DNA from: Sipunculus nudus
Lineage: Eukaryota; Annelida; Sipuncula; Golfingiida; Sipunculidae
Direction: 5' to 3'
Assembly (NCBI GenBank): GCA_026874595.1
Contig: CM049309.1
Span: 28,091,033-28,155,032 of the forward strand
Length of the DNA stretch: 64,000 nucleotides
A program made the position numbers and the translations under genes. The notes under the pieces were generated by a model. The model saw only the letters and a program-made list of their open reading frames with translations, was not told where the DNA came from and searched no databases. This document shows, one piece after another, positions 11,841 through 23,173 of the stretch (its first letter is position 1; each line of letters opens with the position of its first letter).

Positions 11841-12970
11841 AGTTCGCACAGTTCTGAAAGAAAAACTTCATGTTCTCACCTCGTCCACACACAAAGAGTT
11901 CATAACCGGAGCAAGAAAACACATGAAGGTACAATACAAAATATGGTTAAAAAAATGGAAAAGTATTTTGATCCGTTTGCTCAAGGCCCAGCCAGAGATT
12001 TTAAGACAGGTTTTTTTTTGCTGAATGAAGATGTAGTGCAAGATTTGCTAGGGTCGTATAGGACTGGTAAAGTTCTGTACAAGTTATTTGTAGATCAGTA
12101 ATTAAAGAAAACAGGGAAGGATCGCGTAGACTTTTCCAAGCCAATTAAAAATCCAAAGCTTAGGACAGGACTCGAAAAGCAAAAGAAGGACTCAAGAGTC
12201 ATCAGTATCCTAAAAGAGGAAAAGCAAGCATTTTGAGCCGTGCTCGGAAAAATCACCAACCCACACGAAGCATTTTCATTTCCACTTACCACTGTTCCAC
12301 TAGGCCTAGCTTCGCCCGATAAGGATTTACGCCAAGGATCAAAAGCCTTTCTCCAGAATCACCTGATGGATGAAGCAAATGCTATCACAACTGCTCGTCC
12401 GATGCGGGCTGACTGGAACATAGATGGTATGGCTGCAGTGAAATCTGTTGCACCCCGAACAAGCTAGGCTGAATATGTGGATGCATATCTAATCTTCTGC
12501 ACACCTCCAGACACAGTGAATGCTACCAGAGTGATCGTAGTGATGGACACATATGGAAAGAATCCGATTAAAGAGGTGACTCAAAAGAGAAGAGGTCATC
12601 CAGGAAAGAGTTATTATTACGAGTAAAGACCAGGCAATGCCCAAAGGCAAGGAATGGGAAATGTTTCTTGCTAATGGTGAAAATAAGACAGAGTTGATTA
12701 GGTTTTGGTGGCTTATTTAAAGGAGGACAACGTGCGATAAAAGATGGTTATCACTGAGGGAGAGAAGACGTGGCTTCTGACAGCAGATGATATCCTACAG
12801 CTGGATGACTGCAATCACCATGAAGCCGACACACGTATTGTGTTTTATGCTTCCAATTCAACTAATCCTATTGTAGTTTGTGCGACATACACAGATATTC
12901 TAATTATAGAGCATCGTGTGTGGGTATTTGATCGGGTGATAGAGCAAGAGTGCGGGTATTTCATTGGGTG
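11841..12970 (+). pseudogene. EADTR-family gene, region with the HHEADTR nuclease-like motif
   Basis: Short frame pieces continue the protein. A KPIKNPKLR...KKDSRV basic segment lies near 12,140, and an ADWNIDGMAAVKSV segment near 12,410. AEYVDAYLIFCTPP is followed by TRVIVVMDTYGKNPIKE (12,475-12,580), where a D.Y..SIK-type element sits in relatives. KTWLLTADDILQLDDCNHHEADTRIVF follows, with EADTR at 12,822-12,836. The second acidic element is TYTDILII, so the first aspartate of the usual DTD pair is replaced by tyrosine. That argues for loss of activity even apart from the frameshifts. The protein then runs out at a poly-A-rich stretch (12,977-12,997), and the following family segment is missing. 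Confidence 0.6.
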
Positions 12971-12971
12971 A

Positions 12972-13627
12972 TTCTTAAAAAAAAAAGAAAAAAAACTTTA
13001 TATCTGTCCTTGTATTACCATGGTCTTGCTGTACTGCTTAAACTCAGATTAAGTAAGTGCCACGTACCAGTAATTCTCTAGTTAATGCTTTAAATTTCCT
13101 GTGGTTTCATGCTCTATGTATGTCGACTTAGGATTGTGTTCAGTTAGACGCGTCTTCATGGTCTATTCACAACTGTTTAATACCTCCCAAATGCCAAGGA
13201 CATAGATGTCTCAAGTGTCTCAGGTTACCCTGATGGAAGAAAATCATTGATATTTTATTAAAAGTGTCCATTTTACCCCAGATTTTCATGTTAAGGAGAA
13301 AACTATTGTTTTCTCAATCTGGAAACCTATTTCATTTGATTCCTTGACCAAGAAAATGTATATTTTGACACAACATTTGTCATTATAGCTGTAACAGCAG
13401 CAAGCATATGGGGTTTGGAGTATTTTCGGCGGCCATTTTGAATAATTTGCATATATTTCACATACTAAGGGAGATCTAACTTGTCTTTGGATAAATTTAT
13501 TCCTATGACCCTAAGGTACTTTTGTGCCAAAGGGGACCTTTGCATCATGAAATGAAGTCAAAAGTCACTTAACCCACCTACTATAACTGGCTGTGATAGG
13601 AAATTATATCCTTATAACGCAGGCAAG
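12972..13627. other. Non-coding gap within the EADTR locus
   Basis: No family sequence is readable here. The stretch starts with an A-rich tract and ends at TATAACGCAG, an acceptor-like sequence, just before the C-terminal fragment. It could be an intron, or a replacement or deletion that removed the segment expected after the EADTR motif. Confidence 0.4.
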
Positions 13628-14226
13628 GTGAAACCGCTCAAAAAGATGATTAAAGAAAACAAAGCAAGTTATCTTTCATCTATGGGAAAGTCAAAAACAT
13701 CGTATAAGAAGCAGGAAAATTGTTTGAAGTTTGTCCAGGAGGTCTTATATCCAGGCAGAGAAAATGAGTCCCTTGTTGAAACAAGAACTCGCATGTATGA
13801 CCAACAGAAAACTAAGTCTAGCTTTGCATTGCTGCCTGACCCAAGCAGCACCAAAGAGCATTTGAAACGTGCTGATCTCCAGGCATACATCTGGTATCAA
13901 TGTCTGTCGCAAAATATTGACTACATTTCCCCCGAGGACAGAGGATGGTATGCAGCAGAAGATGGAATGAAACCTGTAAGGTATCAGTGCACACAACTGC
14001 CCCCATGTCTGTCAAAGGAACAGTTAAGAGCAGAGCAGAAATCTAGGGAGGATGCTGATGACCTGTTAGGTAAAACACATGCTCCTAGTCCTCCAAGTAA
14101 AAGGTCGAGACAGGTATTGGAGAAAGATGCTTGCCAAAATTCTGACAATGAGTCAGATGAATCTCTTTCAGATAGGACAGTGACTCTGACAGCAGTCATA
14201 TTGAAAGTGACTGTGAATAAACATTA
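13628..14226 (+). pseudogene. EADTR-family gene, C-terminal region
   Basis: This 199-residue open frame reads FVQEVLYPGRENESLVETR..., then KEHLKRADLQAYIWYQCL, DRGWYAAEDGMKPVRYQ and a charged serine-rich tail (SDNESDESLSD). The L..H.KRA..QA.IW...L......P...GW......P pattern is the family's C-terminal signature. The cysteine-rich finger that relatives often carry after it is absent. It starts just after an acceptor-like AG, so the first residues may belong to an exon border and not to an ATG start. Confidence 0.65.
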
Positions 14227-14739
14227 AGTTTGTCAAGGATGTTTTGTTTTCATCTACACGGCACAACGGAAATATGCTTTGCACGATATCTTATCATCAT
14301 TAAAATTTGGACACTTACTACACAACATATTAAAATCTCTGTTACTTTTATAATGACATGGGAACTTTCTCAAAGTCATCTCCTCGTCAAGCCGACAGCT
14401 GTTGTTTCACTACATGTGTAACCTCTCATTGTCTGGTCTTTGATGAGGACATATCACGTTTAAATGACATCTTCCTTTTATTCCATAAATAAAACACAAC
14501 TTATATGGTAGAACACTGGTTGTGTGGTTAGTGAAGACGTATGGATGCATGTGCCGTTGGATTCTTTTAAACGCAAAACTATGATAATCATGATTTAACC
14601 CCTCACTCAACATATATGCAATTTAGCTAATTATATTATCATTGGACAAACTATGGGGGAAGATCAATTACAAAATGTCACCTAAGAAAGTAAACAAACA
14701 ATTTTATTCACACTGAAAAGGTATAAATTCCTCTTTTAA
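14227..14739. other. AT-rich 3' interval inside the long-TIR element
   Basis: No coding sequence is visible. The last part (14,580-14,710) is the extra internal copy of terminal-repeat sequence. Confidence 0.4.
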
Positions 14740-15628
14740 CGAAAACTAGGAGAACTTAATATGGGTTACTATTTATTTCCGCTAATTTCCACCAGTACAT
14801 ATATTTGGTAATTAATTATTTCCTTATGTTTGAGCATAAATATATTTAAAATATTACAAATTGCCTTCTTACATGTAAAAATAAGTTCCTTGACATAAGA
14901 AACCTGGAATGAAGTGCGTCTTGCTTATTTTACACACATGAATGCGAAAATAATGATTTAACCCGTACCTCATCATATATGCAAATTAGCTAATGACGTA
15001 TTCATCGGACCATTGGAGTGCAAAATTAATAAAATAATGGCACCTGAGCAAGTTGACATACAAATAAATTCATAATGAATGGATTCAAATTTATGACAAC
15101 CATTTAACATTTTTTAATGTATCGATTTTCATGTTGAACATATATCTATTTACATATGCAAAGAAGCTGATAAAATGATACATATATGCAAATTAACTTA
15201 ACAAAATGATGCTAACAATACATATTTAAGCTAAGATAATAAAAGCATTAACACTTTCTTTCTTATAACGTTCTTTTTTATAACGACGAACACCTAAACA
15301 AACGATGAACTTGAAAATTTGCCGTATTTGCATAATTTATTCACTTTTTCATCTTAAACTATAATTTTGAATAAACTTATATTTTATGTGAAAATAGTTA
15401 AATGATTCATTCCCAATAAACAATACTCTGTCATTTTTCTGTCAAATTCTTAATTTTTACTGTATTATTTATTAATTTTACGGGATTTTATTAAAATATG
15501 CAATTATTTCATTAAATATGCAAAATACGAAAGATCTGGGCTCATTGGATTCTAAGGAAAAAAATACATCAGAATCAATGAAGGGACCGTTGACACTCCC
15601 CGTCATAAAACACTTATAGGATTTCCCC
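14740..15628 (-). repeat. Right terminal inverted repeat of the 9.9-kb element
   Basis: This is the reverse-orientation partner of 5,683-6,440. A further diverged copy of the ATTAGCTAA(A/T)TTGCATATATG...GGGTTAAATCATGATTATC portion lies just inside it at about 14,580-14,710. The right arm is therefore internally duplicated. Confidence 0.7.
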
Positions 15629-16106
15629 TGTCTATCAGACCATATTGGGGGATACGTGATGAATTGCATAAAGTTGAGGATATTGTGTTCTTAGGACAGA
15701 ATATTGTGGTGCCATGCATATTGAGAGCTGAGATGTTGAATAAAGTTAATGAGAGTCATTTAGGCACGACCAAGTGCAAGGCAAGAGCCAGATCAGTAAT
15801 GTACTGGCCAGGAATATCTAGAGATATTGAGAACACTGTCGATCTTCTAGTAGTGCATATGCCGAATACCAGAGACAAAATGCCAGAGAGCTGTTAATTC
15901 CACACAAAGTTCCGAAGACCATGGGAAACACTTTGATGTGATTTGTTTGAGTTCGGTAAACAGGACTATCTATAAGTGGTCGACTACTACTCGAAGTATC
16001 CAGAAATATGTAAGTTAGAGAAAAATACAGCCAGATTAGTGAGTCAACCTCTCAAAACCATCTTTAGAAGGCATGGCATACCGGAGACAGTTATAGCTGA
16101 CAATAT
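15629..16106 (+). pseudogene. Ty3/gypsy element 1: integrase zinc-binding domain and first part of catalytic core
   Basis: The frame resumes immediately after the transposon tip with SIRPYWGIRDEL, then the zinc-binding region (ESHLGTTKCKARARSVMYWPGI). The terminal CysXXCys is degraded (LVVHMPN where C..C is expected). After a short broken stretch the catalytic core begins: VDYYSKYPEICKLE holds the first catalytic Asp, and RRHGIPETVIADN reaches the second. The sequence breaks off at GACAATAT (16,099-16,106), the duplicated target of the next insertion. The core continues at 30,775. Confidence 0.85.
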
Positions 16107-16670
16107 CAGTGGCGTAGAAAAGTTTTTTTCATTGGGGGGTATGCGCTACAGGGGGGTGAAGGAGGGGGAAACCCCCCCCCCCCTCAGAAGCTGGAAGTTT
16201 CGGGTTTTTTCAAAGTGAATTGGTACAATTTGATGAATACTTTAAGTGAAATTTTGATTAAAATGAACGTACGAGTTACCATTGAATATGACATCTTTGT
16301 AGAATAATGAAATAATATTTTACAGCAACTTATTTTCATACTTTTAAATACATCTGCTCAAATACGAACAATAAGCCTCTTAGTGCCTTTTTTTGGCTTT
16401 GTTCTTATTTCCATTGGCATAAACATGGCTTCATAGAGTTAGAAACATTAAAAAGCAGCAATGAATAAAGTAAAGACAGTTATAGCAGTTCCGTTTATTT
16501 ATTTTGACATGTTGGAGTCGAACAGACACAAAAAAAAATTGATATAGTACACTGAAAAATATGTCCCACATGAAACTGAAGATAGACACTTTATAATAGA
16601 ACTAGATGTTGTTTGTTGATGAGGTGATGTTCAATTAAGGGAAATTGCCAAACTTGTTTTAGCGATTCTC

Positions 16671-16741
16671 TCATCTGGAAGCAAAGACCTTGGCTAGTTT
16701 CATAATGTCAGTGTCATCCAGCATTGACCTGTGGATGTTAC
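16671..16741 (-). pseudogene. Possible C-terminal exon of a hAT-type transposase
   Basis: On the minus strand a pyrimidine-rich stretch ending in AG (TTTTACCTTCAAG) precedes an open segment reading NIHRSMLDDTDIMKLAKVFASR, broken at a TGA. The L..NIHR start resembles the hAT C-terminal dimerisation block. It is very short and could be chance. Its place inside an 8-bp-duplication element is the main support. Confidence 0.3.
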
Positions 16742-17205
16742 CTTGAAGGTAAAAGATGTGAGGACAGAAATGCATACCTTAGCCTATTGGTACCAAATAA
16801 TTCCTATGCTATCCAAATAATTCTGTCACCAAAATAGTCCCCGGGTTACATCGATTTAATTGCAAAATTTTATCGTTAATCTTAGGTTTATTTTCCATTG
16901 TAGTATACTTTGGGACATTAGAAAATGGCAGTCTTGTGTTGCACAGATGGTAGTTCTGCCCTGCAGCTCAAAAAAAGCCAACTCCTACCCCTAAATCGGG
17001 GATTTGCCACAATCATGTCATGCAACCTTCGGATCACAATATTTCTGGAATGCCATGGCAGACCTGGATAATCTCTGTATCTAATTGTATGTTTTCAAGC
17101 ATGGCCGACATGATAAGCATAATTTCATGGCCATCTGAGGTCAAAATCAAGGCCAAAGGTCAAGGTCAAGGTTACTCCGAGGCCCTAAAAGCAGATGATA
17201 TCCTA

Positions 17206-17452
17206 TTTTTGCACGAAACCTTTATATATATATATATATTATTTTTGACACAATCTCACAGTTTCTGTGGAAGATTGATTAATTGAGGTTCCGATAAAGT
17301 AGTTCTCAAAGCATAGTAACTTAGTTCAAAGTCATCAGTTATATGAAAGAAATAGGGATAGGTTGATCCGTTGTTTGGTAATACAGACGAGTTTGAGTAT
17401 ACTTATCTGATTAATTAAGAGATGATTCTCTAATTCATTTGCGGAACGTACA
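17206..17452 (+). repeat. Left terminal inverted repeat, second long-TIR element (outer part)
   Basis: This arm pairs with the minus strand of about 29,890-30,147 at roughly 75-80% identity by eye. Its inner part resumes at 26,913 after the CACTA-like insertion. Confidence 0.65.
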
Positions 17453-17474
17453 TACACTCTAAAAATGGATCGGT

Positions 17475-17740
17475 TAAATTCAACCAAAAAATTGGTTGAA
17501 ATCAACCGGTCTTCTCGGTTGATATGTGTCCAACCAATTAACCGGTTGATTTCAACCGATTCCTATTGGTTGATTTTTCAACCAATTTTTTTGGTTGAAA
17601 TCAACCATGTGACTGGTTGAAATCAACCATGTGATTGGTTGATATCAACCAACAATAATAGTTGAAAACAACCAATACTGAATCAACCAATTTGATTCAG
17701 ATGACCATATTGGTTAAAATCAACCAAGAAAATTGGTTAA
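17475..17740. repeat. Subterminal GGTTGA/TCAACC repeat cluster, left
   Basis: At least a dozen units of GGTTGAAATCAACC and half-units (GGTTGA, TCAACCAA) lie here as overlapping hairpins. A matching smaller cluster sits at 26,785-26,900 at the other end. Confidence 0.8.
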
Positions 17741-18677
17741 GAAGGAACCAACTGAATACCCTAGCAAAATATGAAATGGTTACAAAATGCAGTTGAATTC
17801 AGCCACAATTGCCTGAAAACAACTAACATAAAAAAAAAAAAAAAATTGCATAAAATTGTGATGCAGTGTGCTCAAATATCATGGTGAAAAAGAATTAAAT
17901 ATACCTTTGTACCAAGTAATGTCAAGGAATATTCCTCAGCCAGTCAAATGAACAAAATAAAACACAATTTGCACTTTGCATGATACTGCTGTTCCTCTGA
18001 TTGTAGAAATGTAATGAAATTGGAAATATCACTTTGTGTGGCAGTACAAGTGCTCTGATAACCAGCTTGCATTCATACATCAATCTTTTGTCTGAAATGG
18101 TAGACACAAAACAAGAGCATTATATTTATAAAAATAATTATTTAATAAGTCCAGTAAAATAACAATGTAACATATAATTAAATCATGCATGCAGTACACA
18201 ACTTGTAACTGCACAACTGGCGACACAAGCCTCCATTTAAATACATATATATACAAGTAAGATATTCTAGAGTCCTATGCTAAAAATTGAATTTCAGGAA
18301 ATTGAATTCACAATTACTGATAATTTAAAAATGGACAGATAGACAGGTAGACAAACAGAGTTAATCACTTTATCTCCCTTCCTGCTGAAGCTGGAAAATA
18401 ATTAACATATGTTTGAAGTACTCTGGAAGTGCAGTGTCATTGATACCTGACTCATAAAATGATGAAACAAGAGTCTACAGTCAATACTGTTCCCTGATGA
18501 CTGTCTTCATTCCATATGCCTGCATGCATCATGGTGTCTGAGAAACACAGCAACATTGAACTCAGTCACTGTTGATCTTCATCAAACATTTAGAAACTGA
18601 ATTTCTAGATCTGAAAATACATCAAATTTCACATTAATAATAAAAGATGAAAATATGTGTTGGTGTTAATACTGTTC

Positions 18678-18679
<2 letters not shown>

Positions 18680-18722
<43 letters not shown>
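18680..18722. repeat. AT microsatellite
   Basis: A pure (AT)n tract of about 42 bp. Open frames translating it are artefacts. Confidence 0.9.
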
Positions 18723-18725
<3 letters not shown>

Positions 18726-19759
18726 CACACGCAATTTTAATCCAACCCCTTATAACTGCTTGTGATATAGGCATACTTCATGCACAAGGAAGTACAAGAG
18801 GGCGAGACCTAAACAGTGACAAAACATGCAATTACATGTTAACAGTTTGTCATGATGACGATAGACTACCTATCATCAATGGATATTAAATTAGTCTGAA
18901 CGAGGTAGGCCTACAAATATAAATGTACTCATTATTGATTAAATATGTACTGTAACAGAATTCAGACTTTGTACATATCTTGCAATTGTACAATAATATA
19001 AGAAGAAATACAATAGAATATGGGTCATCATAACATGATTTCAGGTGATGGAGATTTGCCCAATTTCCAAAATTTCAAAGTTAGAAAGTTCCAAACATAT
19101 TTGTTTTGCTTATCTGAATTTCAATGCTAAAACCATGTACTTTCTTAGAGTTCACAGAACATTAGTCATAGTGTCCAAACTTCAGGATTCAAAGGACACC
19201 TCCCTAGATATTGAGTATGAATGGCCTAATGCCCTGTCAGTCTTTCAGGCTGCTCAAAATTATGTTTTCGGCCCGTATCTCACAGAATAAAGTTCACTAT
19301 GTCCTACAGTTTTTGACAAATTGCTATCGAATTTTCATATTATAATAGTTTTAATCTTTGCATTTTGTACATACAAAATGTCAACAGTGCTGACAGGAAA
19401 GCAAATGTGCAATGGTCAAGGTTGGACAAAATTTAAAGGTCTGATTTTACCTTTATGACAATAACTTAAAAAGATTATAAAAATCTGTTATATGCTAGAA
19501 AAAAATATATAAATCTGTTATATGCTTGAACAAAATTTAAAAAAAAAATCTGTTATATGCTTGAAAATTTTTTTTATAAAAAAAATCTGTTATGTTTGAA
19601 TTTTTTTTTATAAAAAAAATCTGTTATACGCTTGAAAACGACTCTTATCTTCAACATCTATCATGTAAAAGTAAGTCGATATCTTTACTGATGTTTTCAC
19701 AAGATACATTTTACTTGGGTAAATAACTGCTACAAATTGTGCAATTTTGACCCAATTTT

Positions 19760-20030
19760 TGACACTAAAGTGCAACAATTGGCTTTTACTGAAAAATGGA
19801 GGTTTCTCCTTAATTTCTCATAAAAAATGTAGTCACAGTGACCAATATTCAGGTTTGTTAGAAAATAAGGACATCTACCTGGATGTCAAATTTTGGATTC
19901 ACTGGTCCAGTGGTTTTGAAACGTGGCATGTAAACGGAGATCGAGCTGGATAACCAGACCGATAATGGACAAATGACCATAGCTATATCTGACATAATGT
20001 ATATACAGGTAGTCATCTGAGGTAAAAATG
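19760..20030 (-). repeat. Truncated copy of the AGCTCAGCTGACT repeat family
   Basis: On the minus strand the head reads TACCTCAGATGACTACC. It is followed by family phrases including the TCACTGTGACT block and a step equivalent to the GGACATCCAGG phrase. The tail is missing. Confidence 0.45.
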
Positions 20031-20136
20031 GTGCTACATAAATATTCCCTTTAACACAATATCGATTATTCTCAATTGAATGATAGCTCTTATTTCTAGA
20101 ATTGTAAGAAATCTAAAAGCCTAAATCAGTATATAC

Positions 20137-20250
20137 CTTCTGAACATCAATAAATGCTGCCTTTGCTTCTGCTATGGTGGGCTTGGCATTTCTTTTTCTG
20201 TGCTGGAATCAGTTTTGGCAGTAAACGAAGCATCATAGCACTAATGGCAC
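20137..20250 (-). pseudogene. Minus-strand exon 5 of the gene inside the CACTA-like element
   Basis: The exon is bounded by acceptor TTTCTTTCAG and donor GTATAT on the minus strand. With one frameshift it reads RKRNAKPTIAEAKAAFIDVQK. The AKPTIAEA..AFIDVQ run reminds me of SAMD3-like proteins that are multicopy in fish and invertebrates, but I hold that loosely. Confidence 0.4.
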
Positions 20251-22274
20251 CTGAAAGAAACCAGGAATATAACAGAATGTCAACTTGTAGGACAATAACA
20301 GATTTACTACAAAAAATTTAGTTTCTTGACCAATAAATAAATTTCATGGAATGTCCACAGGCACTATGAAAATCATGATCCTGCTGATCATGCAGTGGTC
20401 AAGATTTTGAAGCAAACTGGTTTGATAACCTTCCTTGTAGATATATATACCATAACACATGAGTGATCACATGGAGTGATTGATAAAGGGACTATTTAAA
20501 AGTTAAATGTGTCCATTAGTCATTTTTCTCCATGAAATGCATTTAAAACTGTTTAAAATGTTAATGATGAGTCAGAAACAGGTTTAAAAGAGACCATTAC
20601 ATCAGCTTTATTATACATATATAAAGATGTAAGAGGGCAGATTTATAAAAAGTCACATACATGTCACTCTCAAAATCCATCTGGAACCTCTGTATAAACA
20701 ACAAGGGATCCATCAGTCACAGTGCTCAGCTGAAGTTGACCTTGAGGTAAAAATCTGAAAATGGAGGTAATGTCTGATAAGAAGAGGTAATATAGACCAT
20801 GGCTGGATGATATGATTGGTTTGTATTGATGAGTAAGAAATTGTTGCAAATAATATTTTGTGACCTGACCATGTGTTTTCTAATGTTAAAATTAAAGCAT
20901 GTGAGCAGTTTGTGAACATAAGATGTATATTATTACCATAATCATTGGTTGGCTTTTTGATAAATTGATGACAGTACAGTAGTTTACACATTTTTTCGAT
21001 TGGGTCTATTTTTTTATTAATATTTTTTATATTATTAAATATATGTATTTTTTATTTTATAAAATGTATACAGTTGAAATATAACTTATGTTCCCAGTCC
21101 ACAGGTGTAAGGACTTGGTGGTGGTGTGGGGGTGGTATGACCGGAGTTACAACATCTCTGTATTATCAAAGTGTATATACATAGGATTTTCACTTAATTC
21201 AACAAAGCTTACACAGAATAAAAAAGTTCATTCACAATTACTTATATTTTAAAAAAGGACAGACAGACTGGTAGACAAACAAAGCTGATAATATTTGTTT
21301 AAATTATTTCTTAATTTGTTTATTATATCAATTTTTTTAAAGTTTAACATCTGAAATATTACACAACTGAGTACATAAGTTTTCAAATTTCAGACTTTAA
21401 TAGCTTAAATCCATACACATACAGCATATGAAAGTTATTTCAACAGTGCTTATAGGAAAAATATCATAATAAATATATATTTAATGATAACAGAGAGATG
21501 ATGGACAGACAGAGCTGATCACTTTATGTTCCATTCTCCTGAAGCAAGAATGTGTTTCAATTAGATCTTAATTTTTTCTAATCCAATTGTTTTTTAAATG
21601 AAATAAATTTTACACACTTCCACAGGTGCAAAGGAATCAATGGTAGCAGGGGGGGGGGAGGGGATTAACAACACTTCTGCATATACTTACAGGGCAAACA
21701 AAGCCTGATCTTCTGCTGAGGCAGGAAAATAATGAACAAATGTTTGTATTAGATCCTCATTTTTTTATCACATCAATTTTTTTTAATTTTAAGTATATAT
21801 TTCTATACATTCCCAATATAACATATATATCTGAATATAAAAGTTAATTCATAATTCTAAATTGCATCATCATTTATCTCAATCTTGTCAGATAACCCCA
21901 CATCATGCATACAAATGCATATTTATTTTTTTACCACACAAATATATCTTTTAAATTTGCAAAACAATAAATATCTAAAAATAATACTTGAATCAGATTT
22001 CACAATTTTTAATTGTGCCTTTATTTATCTGTAATTTGCTTCATATTTTATAAATTTATGCATACTGATAGGTTTAATTTTAATATTTTAAAATCATTTA
22101 AAAGGAAACTGATTTCTTTAAAAAGGCTACATTAACCCAAATGGCTTCTTCTGGATTACTCATGAATTACTCATTCAAGGAAAGTTTTGTATATTGGAGT
22201 GGAAACAGCATTACAGTTGAGGAAATACAGGGCAAAAAATAACAATTACTGCATAACACTTGGTGGGTAGGGTT

Positions 22275-22319
22275 GGCGGGGGGGGGGGGGGGGGGGGGGC
22301 GGGGGCGGGGGGGGGGGAG
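22275..22319 (+). repeat. Long G-run
   Basis: About 45 bases are almost all G with three single C interruptions. It has strong G-quadruplex potential and is a likely sequencing or assembly weak point. Confidence 0.9.
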
Positions 22320-22342
22320 TTGATATGAGAATAACTGTACAC

Positions 22343-22457
22343 CTGTCACAGCAGGGGATCTCCCCCAGTGACCTGTAACAAATCAGGAACCCTGGCATAG
22401 CTAACTTAACTTCCAGTGACCAGGAGTGGACTGCCTGCATCTGGACAAAGCACGTGA
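22343..22457 (-). pseudogene. Minus-strand exon 4 of the gene inside the CACTA-like element
   Basis: The acceptor is TTATTATAG and the donor GTGTAC on the minus strand. It reads TCFVQMQAVHSWSLEVKLAMPGFLICYRSLGEIPCCDR without a stop. I do not recognise the domain. Cysteines near the end could be part of a metal site or may mean nothing. Confidence 0.45.
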
Positions 22458-22939
22458 CTATAATAAGAGCCTGAACAAAAAAATTCAATTATTAGCCTAA
22501 TTTTTTAGCTTTTTTTTCTAATTTCAGGTTTAAACAAATTAAATACTTAAGTTTACATGCTGTGAAAATTTAATCAACAGTACTCACAGGAAAAAAAAAA
22601 ACGTGCCATGGTCAAAATTGAAGGTACTGATTTTATTTTTATGCTAATAATTTAAAAAAATTTAATAATTCAGATCTAATCTTGGGTATACAATTGAATC
22701 TTAATTTAAACAAAGTTATATACTTGAACGAAAGGTCTCTAGCTTCCAAAATTTTCATGTTAGGTGAGTAAATTTCCTGAATTTGTAATTTACAAAGTCC
22801 ATTATATTCGGGCGCACAACTTGAAGAAATTACACTTAACAGACTTAATTTCCAGCATGTATATGGAAAATATATAGGAGAATACCAGTACTTCTGGTAA
22901 ATATTAAGAAAGAAAAACAGACAGATCAGTGGTTTTGAT

Positions 22940-23173
22940 ATAAGGCAGTCCCGAAGTGTGATAATAGGTTTTTAATGGAAACCTGAGGTTTTTCCTTAAT
23001 TTCTCGAAGGAATGAAGTCACAGTGACCCAGTTTCCGGTTTGGTAGGAGATTTTGGGGACATCTAACAGTATGCCAAATTTTGGATTCATAGGTCTAATG
23101 ATTTCAAAACGTGCCAGACGACGGACAATGGACAATGACTATAGCTCAAATAACGTATAGTCAGCTGAGCTAA
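22940..23173 (-). repeat. Truncated copy of the AGCTCAGCTGACT repeat family
   Basis: On the minus strand from 23,173 the head AGCTCAGCTGACTATACG is followed by the typical TGTCCGTCGTCTGGC-like step and the family's GTCACTGTGACT phrase. The modular tail is absent. Confidence 0.6.

Larger units (their letters stand above)
9044..14226 (+). pseudogene. Decayed EADTR-family multi-domain gene (whole locus)
   Basis: Fragments on one strand, in order, reconstruct most of a large protein of a type I recognise as multicopy and uncharacterised in invertebrate genomes. It has two N-terminal cysteine modules, a central region with DNSDGKQQTLTG...THHTNG and GGFHT motifs, a helical region, an HHEADTR motif followed by a hydrophobic strand and T-D-I-L, and a C-terminal L..H.KRA..QA.IW...GW region. 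The EADTR...D.D pattern resembles the acidic residues of XPG-I/PIN-like nucleases; this is inference. Frameshifts or stops near 9,515, 9,950, 10,109, 11,320, 11,835, 12,100, 12,235, 12,465 and 12,640 show it is dead. It is the only recognisable gene in the long-TIR element, so it may be that element's mobility protein. A captured host gene is the alternative. Confidence 0.7.
5683..15628. mobile_element. 9.9-kb DNA element with long terminal inverted repeats carrying an EADTR-family gene
   Basis: The left end begins GGGGAAATCCTAAAAGTG at 5,683. The right end, read on the minus strand from 15,628, begins GGGGAAATCCTATAAGTG. The two arms stay alignable by eye for roughly 750-900 bp, with shared landmarks TTTATGAC, ATTCTGATGTATTTTTTTCC, AATCCAATGAGCCCAG, TTTATTGGGAA and ATTAGCTAATTTGCATAT. 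The element splits a gypsy integrase region whose frame resumes on its far side. The target-site duplication is not clear. Inside are a 50-bp tandem duplication, a modular repeat (7,033-8,859) and a decayed multi-domain gene on the plus strand (9,044-14,226). No known transposase (DDE hAT, Tc1, piggyBac) is visible. The family is unassigned. Confidence 0.75.

Noticed and set aside
5683-15628. Polinton/Maverick identity for the long-TIR element
   Set aside because: No family-B DNA polymerase, retroviral-like integrase of its own, or packaging ATPase is visible. The nearby integrase belongs to the interrupted gypsy. The tips do not begin AG and no 6-bp duplication is seen.
18647-18889. Open frames rich in Tyr-Ile or Leu-Ser repeats (also 25,194, 25,843, 36,573, 47,261 and 48,582)
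   Set aside because: They are AT or CT microsatellite translations.
22167-22488. Proline-rich minus-strand frames
   Set aside because: The proline runs are the complement of the G-tract. Only the spliced exon segment at 22,343-22,457 was kept.
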